A stretch of 64,000 nt of DNA from JAAXHV01 sp965207165 (GTDB lineage: Bacteria > Pseudomonadota > Gammaproteobacteria > Eutrophobiales > Eutrophobiaceae). The first letter of the stretch is position 1. Each line of letters begins with the position of its first letter. The position numbers were made by a program, and so were the translations under genes. The stretch spans positions 4,340,001 through 4,404,000 of the forward strand of contig OZ242265.1 of NCBI GenBank assembly GCA_965207165.1, read 5' to 3'. Positions 25,609 to 33,505 of the stretch are shown piece by piece. The notes under the pieces are model-generated. The model had not been told where the DNA came from. It worked only from the letters and a program-made list of their open reading frames with translations, and made no database searches.

Positions 25609-25629
25609 ACTCCGGTCAAGCCGGAGTTT
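25609..25629. repeat. Short perfect hairpin between the ferredoxin and reductase genes
   Basis: AACTCCGG at 25609-25616 pairs with CCGGAGTT at 25622-25629. It is in the 140-bp gap between the ferredoxin and reductase genes and could be an RNA processing or attenuation point within the operon. No T-run follows on the minus strand. Confidence 0.5.
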
Positions 25630-25661
25630 CCCTGTATATTCAGAATGCAGGCCGTACGGGG

Positions 25662-25967
25662 CTAGAAGCCCAGGGCGGCTTTTCTCTCGTCCGCGCCGGG
25701 CAACGGATCCATGGTATCGGTGATAACCGGCAGTTCCCTGGACTTTTCCGCGTTAATCTCTATCCACTCGTGCTTGTCTTCGGGCAGGTCATCTTCCTCG
25801 TAGATAGCCTCAACAGGGCATTCCGGCAGGCATGCGCTGCAGTCGATGCAGACCTCCGGGTCGATGTACAGCATCTGATCGTCATAGTGGAAGCATTCCA
25901 CCGGGCATACGGCGACACAGTCGGTATAGCGGCAGTCTTTGCAGTTGTCGGTTACGATGGTTGTCAT
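25662..25967 (-). CDS. fdxA: Seven-iron (3Fe-4S/4Fe-4S) ferredoxin
   Basis: A 101-residue ferredoxin of the Azotobacter FdI type. Cysteines C9, C17 and C50 match 3Fe-4S ligands and C21, C40, C43 and C46 match 4Fe-4S ligands (TDNCKDCRYTDCVAVCP and CIDCSACLPECP); C12 and C25 are extra, as in FdI. The acidic C-terminal region with PLPGADE is also family-typical. It lies after fwdC and before the reductase in the same direction, and is therefore the probable electron carrier between the Fwd-like complex and the NADP reductase. FdxA proteins also serve unrelated reductases, so the link is by context. Confidence 0.93.
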   Translation of the reverse strand: MTTIVTDNCKDCRYTDCVAVCPVECFHYDDQMLYIDPEVCIDCSACLPECPVEAIYEEDDLPEDKHEWIEINAEKSRELPVITDTMDPLPGADERKAALGF

Positions 25968-25994
25968 GTTATTCTCCTATCTAAGCTCATCTCT

Positions 25995-26093
25995 GGGGTC
26001 AGAGCAAAGGGTCAGAGTAAAAATACAAGCAATCCGGCAAACGGAAGCAGCTTATATTCGAGTGTTTTTACTCTGACCCTTTGCTCTGACCCC
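25995..26093. repeat. GGGGTCAGAG hairpin element, long form
   Basis: A 32-nt left arm (25995-26026) pairs with 26062-26093 (one G-U pair) around a 35-nt loop. The sequence repeats the GGGTCAGAG motif twice in each arm. It occupies the whole fwdC-fdxA gap and would be transcribed within the presumed operon, so it may lower downstream expression or protect the upstream message. Confidence 0.85.
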
Positions 26094-26105
26094 AAATATC
26101 CGGTT

Positions 26106-26915
26106 CTATCCCGCATATAATAATACTTCTCCCCGGTTCAACTCAACACTGTCCCCGCAATAGCGTTTGTACGAACCCTCGATGTATTCTTCAGCTACTG
26201 CAAAGATCTGCGACAGGTGGAGCAGGTAAAGCGTCATGTAGCCCGGCCGGTAGGTACAGGAATAGCTGAACGTGGGCAGCAGCGTGGTTTCCTTCATGCT
26301 GACGATGGAGCCTCGCTTCATTCCCGCGCCGGTGCGGATACCGAGTTCCCCGAGTACGAAAATACTGCCGGACAGCATGTTGACCCCGGTGAAGTCACCG
26401 CTGTTGCCGCCGATCGCAATCACGCCGTTGCGCATGGCGTTGCCGGCCTCGTTGCGCGCGTTGCCGTGAATGATAATCTCGCCGCCCGTCATGCCCATGG
26501 CGGCGCCCCGGTAGGCGCTTCCCACCATGTGGCCGGCGTTGCCGTGAATTTCAATTCTTCCCCCGGACATCTCCGGTCCCACCCAGTCGGTGGCGTTGCC
26601 GTTAACCCGTATTTCACCGCCGCTCATGGCGGCCCCGAGATGTTCGCCGACATCGCCGTCTACCTGTATTACCCCGCGGGACATGCCGGCGCCGATGAGT
26701 TTTACCCGGCCAAGGTTGTCTCCCTCCAGGTTGATGGTTCCGTCGAATTGGCCGCTCACGCTGAAGAAGTCACCGATCCGGCGGGATTCGCTGCCGTGCA
26801 TGACGGCCAGTTTTTCCACGCCTGCCGGAGTCTGGCCGGTGAACCGGGCAGGAGTGATGTTGTCCGCCTCCAGCGGCACGTCCGGCGTTGCGATCTGTTT
26901 CAGTAATAAAGCCAT
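26106..26915 (-). CDS. fwdC: Formylmethanofuran dehydrogenase subunit C
   Basis: A 269-residue parallel beta-helix subunit with repeated turns such as GEHLGAAMSGGEIRVNGNATDWVGPEMSGGRIEIHGNAGHMVG. An N-terminal region of about 55 residues precedes the helix, and the C-terminus (about 200-269) is non-repetitive. In archaeal complexes FwdC fits beside FwdA and FwdB; in Fhc it holds the formyltransferase. It follows ftr by 7 bp and closes the upstream block, before the ferredoxin gene. Confidence 0.9.
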   Translation of the reverse strand: MALLLKQIATPDVPLEADNITPARFTGQTPAGVEKLAVMHGSESRRIGDFFSVSGQFDGTINLEGDNLGRVKLIGAGMSRGVIQVDGDVGEHLGAAMSGGEIRVNGNATDWVGPEMSGGRIEIHGNAGHMVGSAYRGAAMGMTGGEIIIHGNARNEAGNAMRNGVIAIGGNSGDFTGVNMLSGSIFVLGELGIRTGAGMKRGSIVSMKETTLLPTFSYSCTYRPGYMTLYLLHLSQIFAVAEEYIEGSYKRYCGDSVELNRGEVLLYAG

Positions 26916-26922
26916 ATCAATA

Positions 26923-27819
26923 TTACGCCGTCAGGTCCAGCTCATGCAGGTCGATCTTGTATTGGCCAAGGTTGCCGCCGTAATTCCCCGCGGTAATCTG
27001 CCTGATCCCGGGTTTTGCCGCGGCCCGTATGCCCGCGGCCATGGCGTCCCTGACTGCGCGCTCCGTCAGGCCGTCGATCACGATTTCCAGGGCGCAGTTG
27101 ACGTCTGCCGGGAGGTTGCTTTCAGTCACCGCTTTCAGCGTGGGACAGTAGGCGTCGTTGGTGGACGCAGGCAGGGCCTTGTAGCGCGATCCTACCTTGC
27201 TGCCGCTGCGCACGACACCGTTAGGGAAAGGCAGGATAATATCTTTTATCGATCCCATGGCGCGGGTTGCCGCGCCTGCCGCAGCCAGTGTTTTTTTCTC
27301 ATTCGTTCCCAGTATGATAATGTTGCCGCCGCCTACCGCCTGCTGTACGGAAAACGATTCTTCCACGGTAAATTCGCCATCCATGACAGGAATACGCCAG
27401 AAGCGCCGTTCCGCCAGTTTTTTGCTTGCCTGGAAACCGTCACCGAAATACCGCAACTGTGAACCGACCTGGACCGTCTCGTCACCATTGAGGCCGTTGA
27501 AACAGGCCGTAGTGGGGCATGTCATTATACATTGGCCGATGCGTTCCAGCAGGCGCTTTCCCACCGAGGCCTTGTCCATGGCAAACAACAGGATACTCAC
27601 GCCGGGACGGCGGTCCGGGGTCTGGTCGGGAGTCAGGGCGCCTTCGATGCCGGCCTCACACTTGCAGCCGATCACCGAGGTAGCAAACCCCGTCATGGAC
27701 TGCGCCGCGGCCTGGCTCCACTGCTTTGTTGCTGCAGTGACAATGACCCGCGCGCCCCACATTTTGAACGCCTCGGCGAATGTGCCGACAATTTCCGTTG
27801 ACCTGATTTTCATTATCAC
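26923..27819 (-). CDS. ftr: Formylmethanofuran:H4MPT formyltransferase (Fwd block copy)
   Basis: A 298-residue Ftr family protein with VGTFAEAFKMWGARVIVTA, TGFATSVIGCKCEAGIE, LRYFGDGFQASKKLA, IPVMDGEFTVEESF and the C-terminal ITAGNYGGNLGQYKIDLHEL. It transfers the formyl group of formyl-H4MPT to methanofuran, feeding the Fwd-like complex encoded around it. It overlaps fwdA by 4 bp. Two formyltransferase genes in one cluster imply that each complex has its own matched transferase. Confidence 0.93.
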   Translation of the reverse strand: MIMKIRSTEIVGTFAEAFKMWGARVIVTAATKQWSQAAAQSMTGFATSVIGCKCEAGIEGALTPDQTPDRRPGVSILLFAMDKASVGKRLLERIGQCIMTCPTTACFNGLNGDETVQVGSQLRYFGDGFQASKKLAERRFWRIPVMDGEFTVEESFSVQQAVGGGNIIILGTNEKKTLAAAGAATRAMGSIKDIILPFPNGVVRSGSKVGSRYKALPASTNDAYCPTLKAVTESNLPADVNCALEIVIDGLTERAVRDAMAAGIRAAAKPGIRQITAGNYGGNLGQYKIDLHELDLTA

Positions 27820-29453
27820 ACCGTCGGGATCACTTCATGGTCGTGCAGGTAGCTGTCATTGACCGCATAATTGGCGAACTCGATGGAATAATAGTTCTCG
27901 AAGAACGGTCTCACTTCAGAGACGATCGACTCATCGTAGCCGGGTTCCGTGTGCAGGAATTTGCCGTAGTAATCCTGGCGGAACTCATGGTCTTCGATGA
28001 TCACCTCGCCTGATTTGACCACGTAACGGGGTGCGTTGAACATGGCCTCTTTATCGTCCATCTCGTCGTAGATGGTGATATCCGCATCGGCGCCGGGTCC
28101 CAGGTGCCCCTTGTTCTTCAGGCTCAGCGCCCGCGCCGGACCGGCGCGGGTGATGATGGCGATCTCGTTGAGCGTGTACTCCCGGTCCAGTTCATTCAGT
28201 ATCGTGCCGTTGATCGCTTTCTGATTGACGCGCTTTATCTCTTCCCGGCGGAATTCCCGGTCCATCAGCAGACGGATCAGCTTCGGGTAACTCATGAATG
28301 AACCGCCGTTGGGGTGATCGGTGGACAGCACGATGCGCCAGGGGTCTTTTGACAACAGGAACAGTTCCAGGCCGATGGCCCATTGCAGGGCATGAACATA
28401 GACGTGTTCCTGGTAGCTGAATGGGACGATGCCGCAACCGCTCTCGCACTCCGTATCGGCATTGACCCATTTTGCTTTCTTGAAGCCCCTGAGCATATAG
28501 GCCAGCGGCGCGTCCGCGGTCATGATCGTGGCCTTGCCGAACATCACCTGGCCGACGTCGCAGGTTATGTTCGGATGCTCATTGACGTATTCGGCGATCT
28601 GCCGGGATGCGGACTTTGGGTTCTTGCCGGGTTCGCCCGCGTAACTGTGGAACTGGATGTGGGCCAGGTGCACGCGCTTGTCCCCGGCCGTCTTCATGGT
28701 CTCCAGGGTGGTATCGAAGTTGCCGCTGTGGCCCAGGTTGTTGCAGTGAATATGGGGCGGGTGCGGCAGGCCCAGGTCATTGACGGTTTCGATGAAGGAT
28801 TCGATGACCTGGCGCGGCGAGACTTCGATGGCATCGCTTTTTTCGTCTATATTCTTGACGTTGGAATTCTTTTTGCCCTTCCAGGGCTCGTCCCCGCCCG
28901 GGTTTACCAGTTTTGTCGTGTAGGCCTTGGTTGCGTTGATCCACCAGGCCACCGCGTGGCGGAACTCTTCCTTGCGTCCGGCCTTGATAAGCTGCTGCAG
29001 GAAGATGTTGTTCCCGAGCAGCACGTAAAAACCCTTGTCGATTACCGGGGTATCGTGAAACTCTTCAATGACATGGCGGGCGCCGATAGGGGTCACTGCC
29101 GCCTCCATGGCGGTCGTGTAGCCCAGCGTGGCATAGCGGTAGCCCGTTGCAAACGTGGAAGGCACGGTACCACCGGCGCCGGAGCGGGTGTGCTCCGTAC
29201 CGGGGTGCGGGTCGCGGCGATGGTCCTCGGGTTGGAGCTTCCTCGCCAGGTTCACCTTGGGGCCGGCAATATGGCAGTGTATATCCACGCCGCCGGGCAT
29301 CACCACCATGCCGCTGACGTCAATCTTACGGGGCTTGGAGGAAGGGGTCTCTACTATGCGCCCCTGTTCCAGGTAGAGGTCCCTTATGTCCCCGTCGATA
29401 CCGTTGGCCGGGTCATGAACCTTGCCCCCTGCAAGTTGAATACATTCCGTCAT
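27816..29453 (-). CDS. fwdA: Formylmethanofuran dehydrogenase subunit A (amidohydrolase)
   Basis: A 545-residue amidohydrolase with the metal ligands H59 and H61 (DIHCH), the lysine in TKLVNPGGDEPW, histidines in HIHCNNLGHSGN and LAHIQFHSYAG, and D in STDHPNGGSFMSYP. In archaeal Fwd this subunit converts between formate and formyl-methanofuran; formate passes through a tunnel to the W/Mo site on FwdB. Here it overlaps fwdB and ftr by 4 bp each, giving a tight operon. It differs clearly from the paralogue at 21248-22912, so the pair is an old duplication. Confidence 0.92.
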   Translation of the reverse strand: MTECIQLAGGKVHDPANGIDGDIRDLYLEQGRIVETPSSKPRKIDVSGMVVMPGGVDIHCHIAGPKVNLARKLQPEDHRRDPHPGTEHTRSGAGGTVPSTFATGYRYATLGYTTAMEAAVTPIGARHVIEEFHDTPVIDKGFYVLLGNNIFLQQLIKAGRKEEFRHAVAWWINATKAYTTKLVNPGGDEPWKGKKNSNVKNIDEKSDAIEVSPRQVIESFIETVNDLGLPHPPHIHCNNLGHSGNFDTTLETMKTAGDKRVHLAHIQFHSYAGEPGKNPKSASRQIAEYVNEHPNITCDVGQVMFGKATIMTADAPLAYMLRGFKKAKWVNADTECESGCGIVPFSYQEHVYVHALQWAIGLELFLLSKDPWRIVLSTDHPNGGSFMSYPKLIRLLMDREFRREEIKRVNQKAINGTILNELDREYTLNEIAIITRAGPARALSLKNKGHLGPGADADITIYDEMDDKEAMFNAPRYVVKSGEVIIEDHEFRQDYYGKFLHTEPGYDESIVSEVRPFFENYYSIEFANYAVNDSYLHDHEVIPTV

Positions 29454-30820
29454 ATTGTCTGCACAGGGGCCGCAGCTTTGCTCTCACCAATTGCCCCCCT
29501 GGCCCGGCCTTTCGCCAGCACCAGTTCGCGCACGCGTTTCTTAACTGCCGTAAGGATTTCCTCATCGGTCGGGAAAGGTGAATCAAAGGCCTTGCGCAGG
29601 GTGATAGGCACGTCATCCATCCGGTACACGGTGCCTTCAGTGTTGATGCCGTAGGTGGAGGTACGGAATGCGACGTGCGCCAGCTTGCTGGTATGGCTTG
29701 TCTTTGTATCCAGGCATATCACCGGAATTTTTGCCAGGTGGTCAATCGCCGCCTGGGGAAAATTGGAAGCCGGGTCGGTGGCAATAATCAGGGCGGCGTC
29801 GACGTCCTGCTTGGCCAGCAAATCCACGGTGGTGAATTCGCCCGGGTTGAAACGGGGGAAACCGCGGCTGAAATTGACGCCGAAGGGATAGCCGGTCTGC
29901 CAGGACATGACGTTATCGGCCCCGGTTACGTTGCCGTGGCCGCGCACCGGTTTGGCGACGAAGTGAGTGTACTCATTCAGGTCCGTTGCCAGCGCCAGCA
30001 GGGCGCCGGAATTAAAGTGCCTGCCGCGGGTCATGGTCAGGCCCATGCCGAAGAACAAAACGCCGTAGCGGCAGTTTTTCATCCGGTCGACCAGTTCCTG
30101 CAGGGTCTCAAGGCTGACACCGGTAATCTCCTCGATACCGGGGTCGATCTCGCGGTTTTTGACCAGTGCGCGCAGGGCCCAGAGCGTCTCAAAGTCTTTT
30201 CCGGGTTTGACCTGGATAAACTGGTTGGCCGCCGGCACACTTGGGGTCCGGCGCACATCGACCACGACGACGTGCCGGTCTTTTTTCCCGCGCGGGGTGA
30301 ACATCCCCTTGGCGGTAACCGCGTAACGGCCAAAGTGGCGCGGGTGGGATTCGGCGGGATTGCCGCCCCAGTAAATAACCAGGTCGGCGCGATTTTTCAC
30401 CTCGCCCAGGGTCATGGTGCTCTCGCCGACCCCCTGCAGGGCGATGCCGGAAGGCCCGTGGCAAACTGATGTCGTGGTATCTATGTTGCCCTTTATGCTG
30501 TCGGTGATGGCGACGGCCTGTCTCTGCGCCTCACAGGTCGTGTCGCTCAGGCCGTAGGTAATGGGGAACCTGGCATTGACCAGGGTTCTGGCAGCTTCTT
30601 CCACTGCTTCTTCAATGGAGACCGGCTTGTTATCTATCATGGCGGCCGGCGCGTCTTCCTCGATGTAGTGTTCCGCAAACCAGGCTTTGCCGAGTATGCA
30701 GGCGTTTTTTGACTTGGTGATCCGCTTTTCGTCCAGGTCCACTGTAAGGACCATGTCGTCACAGACACAACCACAGAAAGTACAGGTGGCATTTTCTACA
30801 ACTTTGACGTTCTCACTCAT
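29450..30820 (-). CDS. fwdB: Formylmethanofuran dehydrogenase subunit B with intact Mo/W-site motif
   Basis: A 456-residue molybdopterin oxidoreductase-family protein. It has a 4Fe-4S motif, C13-x2-C16-x3-C20-x20-C41 (CTFCGCVC, NACILG), and the segment TTTSVCHGPSG with C120, which lines up with the tungsten-ligand cysteine of archaeal FwdB (SVCHGPS). Later parts (SHPRHFGRY, VDVRRTP, HGNVTGADNV and MSWQTGYPFGVNFSRG) also resemble FwdB. This predicts a redox-active site oxidising formate or formyl-methanofuran to CO2, unlike the FhcB at 22909-24144. It follows fwdD by 31 bp and overlaps fwdA. The metal (Mo or W) cannot be told from sequence. Confidence 0.9.
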   Translation of the reverse strand: MSENVKVVENATCTFCGCVCDDMVLTVDLDEKRITKSKNACILGKAWFAEHYIEEDAPAAMIDNKPVSIEEAVEEAARTLVNARFPITYGLSDTTCEAQRQAVAITDSIKGNIDTTTSVCHGPSGIALQGVGESTMTLGEVKNRADLVIYWGGNPAESHPRHFGRYAVTAKGMFTPRGKKDRHVVVVDVRRTPSVPAANQFIQVKPGKDFETLWALRALVKNREIDPGIEEITGVSLETLQELVDRMKNCRYGVLFFGMGLTMTRGRHFNSGALLALATDLNEYTHFVAKPVRGHGNVTGADNVMSWQTGYPFGVNFSRGFPRFNPGEFTTVDLLAKQDVDAALIIATDPASNFPQAAIDHLAKIPVICLDTKTSHTSKLAHVAFRTSTYGINTEGTVYRMDDVPITLRKAFDSPFPTDEEILTAVKKRVRELVLAKGRARGAIGESKAAAPVQTI

Positions 30821-30851
30821 GATTTCTCCCCATCATTTCGGGCACGGTATT

Positions 30852-31196
30852 CTAACTGATTTTTTCTACGTCGACAGAGATATGTTTTGACAGGGGCATA
30901 CCGCTGCCTGCGGTGTCGCTTTCCATCAGGCGGCTTGAGGTGGGTCCGTAGGCAATGAAGATCATGCCTTCGGGCAAATGGCCGGCTTTTTTTGGAACGC
31001 AGGTAACAACAGCCTCGCCGATGTGGTTTTTCAGACGCAGCTTATCGCCGCTGTTGAAGCCAAGCCGGGTCATCTCGTCCACATCTATCTCAACGGTGGA
31101 CGTGATGTCGAGATACTCTTCGCCAAGTTTTCCCTTATTGAGAGAGGTCCCCTGTTTACTGGAACGCCCAGGGATCAACAACATGGTTTCCGGCAT
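30852..31196 (-). CDS. fwdD: Formylmethanofuran dehydrogenase subunit D (molybdopterin dinucleotide-binding)
   Basis: A 114-residue protein with the FwdD/FmdD pattern: LIPGRSSKQGTSLNKGK at the N-terminus, a middle EIDVDEMTRLGFNSGDKLRLKN, and the signature PEGMIFIAYGPTSSRLM with SDTAGSGMP. In archaea FwdD supplies one of the two pyranopterin-dinucleotide contacts of the W/Mo site on FwdB. Methylotroph Fhc complexes lack it, so its presence is strong evidence for a true dehydrogenase. ATG 31196 was chosen: ACGGAG lies about 7 bp upstream, and the family starts just before LIPGR. It is first in the minus-strand run, which continues fwdB-fwdA-ftr-fwdC. Confidence 0.9.
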   Translation of the reverse strand: MPETMLLIPGRSSKQGTSLNKGKLGEEYLDITSTVEIDVDEMTRLGFNSGDKLRLKNHIGEAVVTCVPKKAGHLPEGMIFIAYGPTSSRLMESDTAGSGMPLSKHISVDVEKIS

Positions 31197-31279
31197 ATGT
31201 CTACTCCGTAAAAATTCTAGCTGAATCAGTGAAATGTATCGGGATGTATGCCGGCGCCATAATCCACGGACTGCGAATA

Positions 31280-31308
31280 GTAATACCATTTTAACGGGTA
31301 ATCGTCAA
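31280..31308 (-). promoter_or_regulatory. Probable promoter of the fwd operon
   Basis: On the minus strand TTGACG (31308-31303) and TATTAC (31285-31280) are separated by 17 bp. The expected transcript start is about 76 nt before the fwdD ATG. The region is shared with the divergent mptG gene. Confidence 0.5.
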
Positions 31309-31350
31309 ATATCCCCTGACCCCAAATATCAAAAAGGTTAGAATGGCGCC

Positions 31351-32358
31351 GTGGTTATGAAGATGACACAAAACATTATCGGTCCTGCCGATGCGGTGAG
31401 CGTCGCTGCGTCGGCCCGCCTGCACCTGGGCTTCATGAATTTGAACGGTGGACCGCAAAGGCGTTACGGCAGCATCGGTGTCGGGATTAGAGGTTTTTCC
31501 ACTGCGTTGAATGTCAGCCATAGCGAGCGGGTGGACGTCCGTGGGGCAGATGATGAATTTATCGCCCGGATCTCACAGGCTGTGCTGGATTATTTCCGTA
31601 TAAATTCCGGGGTCCGGGTCGAAATTGAAGAGTGTATTCCGCGCCACCAGGGCCTGGGTTCAGGCACGCAGATGGCGTTGGCGTTAGGCGCTGCCATTAC
31701 CGGCCTGTACGGCATAAATACCGGTGTTGAAGAACTTGCGGCCGCGACCGGCAGGGGCGGGCGTTCCGGGGTGGGGCTGGGAGTGTTCCAGCACGGCGGC
31801 TTCGTTGTCGACAGTGGTAAATCCGGGGCGCACAAACCGCCTGTACTGGTTTTCCGCCACGACTTTCCCGAGGAATGGCAATTTGTCCTGGTGATGGATG
31901 AAACGAACAGGGGAATCAGCGGGAAAGAAGAACTGGAAGCGTTCAACTCATTGCCGGATATGCCGGGTGAAGCCAGCGCGGAAATCTGCCAACAGGTATT
32001 GATGGAGATGCTTCCGAGCATCATGGAAAATGATTGCGTGCAGTTCGGTGCATCCGTCGGCAGGATCCAGGCATGCGTAGGCGAATATTTCAGTACCGCC
32101 CAGGGCGGCATATTCGCAAGCGACAAAGTCAGGCGAACGCTGGAATTGTTACAGGAGAACAAGGCGACCGGCATCGGCCAGACCTCCTGGGGGCCGACCG
32201 GGTTTGCCGTGTTCCCGGACAAACTTTCGGCAATGCGGGCCGTAGACAAGGTTGCCGGGCAGGATACACGGGTCACGCTCAGGCTTGCCGGAGCCGAGAA
32301 CAGGCGGGCCCGGATAAACAGGTTTGAACCATCGGACAGGAAAAGGATACCGGGCTGA
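31351..32358 (+). CDS. mptG: Beta-ribofuranosylaminobenzene 5'-phosphate synthase (MptG)
   Basis: A 335-residue GHMP-kinase-fold enzyme that joins 4-hydroxybenzoate/4-aminobenzoate to PRPP in H4MPT biosynthesis, the first committed step. It contains ASARLHLGFMNLNGG at the start, the GHMP loop PRHQGLGSGTQMALALGAAI (about 94-113), GGRSGVGLGVFQHGGFVVDSG (about 130-150) and the late GIGQTSWGPTGFAVFP. The start is GTG 31351 or ATG 31357, which cannot be settled. It is divergent from the fwd operon and followed by mch and fae, confirming that the methylotrophic H4MPT pathway is present. Confidence 0.92.
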   Translation: MVMKMTQNIIGPADAVSVAASARLHLGFMNLNGGPQRRYGSIGVGIRGFSTALNVSHSERVDVRGADDEFIARISQAVLDYFRINSGVRVEIEECIPRHQGLGSGTQMALALGAAITGLYGINTGVEELAAATGRGGRSGVGLGVFQHGGFVVDSGKSGAHKPPVLVFRHDFPEEWQFVLVMDETNRGISGKEELEAFNSLPDMPGEASAEICQQVLMEMLPSIMENDCVQFGASVGRIQACVGEYFSTAQGGIFASDKVRRTLELLQENKATGIGQTSWGPTGFAVFPDKLSAMRAVDKVAGQDTRVTLRLAGAENRRARINRFEPSDRKRIPG

Positions 32359-32418
32359 ACACAGCGTCCGAACCTGTTTTCACCGGGTGCCGGTTAGTGC
32401 CGTTTGGCGGTTGAACAC

Positions 32419-32446
32419 TTGGACATTCTACGGCCGTTGATATAAA
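32419..32446 (+). promoter_or_regulatory. Probable promoter upstream of mch
   Basis: TTGGAC at 32419-32424 and TATAAA at 32441-32446 are spaced by 16 bp, about 30 bp before the mch start. The mptG-mch gap is otherwise empty. Confidence 0.5.
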
Positions 32447-32478
32447 ATCGATCTTTTGTGTGGGCGTGACGTGGGGAA

Positions 32479-33474
32479 ATGAAAAGTATTGATACAGAAG
32501 AAACAAACCTGAGCATCAATAGCCTGATTGCCCCCAGGGTTAGTCAACTGGTTAACTTTGCGGGAGGTCTTGGTTTGAATACCAGCCGCACGGAAAACGG
32601 TAGCGTACTGATAGACGCGGGCATCAATGGCAGCGGCACTATTGAGGCCGGCAGGCAGATCGCCGAAATCTGCCTGGGCGGACTTGCCACGGCGAGATTG
32701 CGGGCATCGCGGGACTACGACAACTGGCCGTGGCACGTAGACGTTCATACCAGCCACCCGGTGATAGCCTGTTTAGCCAGCCAATATGCCGGCTGGAGCC
32801 TTTCCCACGGCAACGGTCAGGGCACTTTCAACGCGTTGGGTTCCGGTCCTGCCAGGGCCCTGGGCAGCAAGGAACCGTTGTTTGATGAAATCGGCTACCG
32901 GGACAAGGCTGATAAAACCTGTATCGTGCTGGAAGTCGATAAAGTTCCTCCGGTTGAAATAGCCGATAAAATTGCCGCCCGGTGCCAGGTAACGCCGGAA
33001 AACCTCACGCTTATCCTGACGCCGACCTCGAGCCTTGCGGGCGCAGTGCAGATTGTCGCCCGGGTGTTTGAGGCCGCGTTGCACAAGGCCCATACGATGC
33101 ATTTCCCACTGGAAAAAATTGTGGACGGGATGGGAACCGTACCCCTGTGCCCACCGGCGCCCGACTTTCTTACGGCCATGAGTCGCACCAACGATGCGAT
33201 ATTGTTCGGCGGGCAGGTTCACCTGTTCGTCAATGCCGGGGATGAAGATGCGGCAGAGCTGGCCCGGTGCCTGCCCAGCAATACATCGGAAGACTACGGC
33301 AGGCCGTTTGCCGAGGTATTCAAAGGCGCTAACTATGATTTCTACAAACTTGACCCCATGTTGTTCAGCCCGGCGCGGGTTACCGTCAGTTCTCTCAAGA
33401 CCGGGCATTCGTTCCAGGCGGGCGAGATTAACCTGCCGGCCATGAACAAGTCGTTCACCACCGTATTCAGTTAG
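32479..33474 (+). CDS. mch: Methenyl-H4MPT cyclohydrolase
   Basis: A 331-residue Mch that hydrolyses methenyl-H4MPT to formyl-H4MPT. Family landmarks are SLSHGNGQGTFNALGSGPARAL-type glycine-rich segment (about 108-130), ITPEN-like CQVTPENLTLILTPTSSLAGAVQIVAR, and the C-terminal SPARVTVSSLKTGHSFQAGE. Length matches characterised bacterial Mch. It links the methylene oxidation step (enzyme not in this window) with the two formyltransferases. It is transcribed in the same direction as mptG, the CitG-like gene and fae. Confidence 0.95.
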   Translation: MKSIDTEETNLSINSLIAPRVSQLVNFAGGLGLNTSRTENGSVLIDAGINGSGTIEAGRQIAEICLGGLATARLRASRDYDNWPWHVDVHTSHPVIACLASQYAGWSLSHGNGQGTFNALGSGPARALGSKEPLFDEIGYRDKADKTCIVLEVDKVPPVEIADKIAARCQVTPENLTLILTPTSSLAGAVQIVARVFEAALHKAHTMHFPLEKIVDGMGTVPLCPPAPDFLTAMSRTNDAILFGGQVHLFVNAGDEDAAELARCLPSNTSEDYGRPFAEVFKGANYDFYKLDPMLFSPARVTVSSLKTGHSFQAGEINLPAMNKSFTTVFS

Positions 33475-33505
33475 CAACCGTAATATCCCGGTTGCCCCTG
33501 TATGG

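Noticed and set aside
28383..29654. Long open frame on the plus strand opposite fwdA
   Set aside because: It lies antisense to a gene with clear metal-site motifs; its sequence shows no family features. Similar antisense frames at 24547-25512, 26217-26906 and 39704-40483 were dismissed for the same reason.
29450..30820. Ordinary formate dehydrogenase alpha subunit
   Set aside because: The SVCHGPSG motif, the short length and the neighbours fwdD, fwdA, ftr and fwdC match formylmethanofuran dehydrogenase instead.
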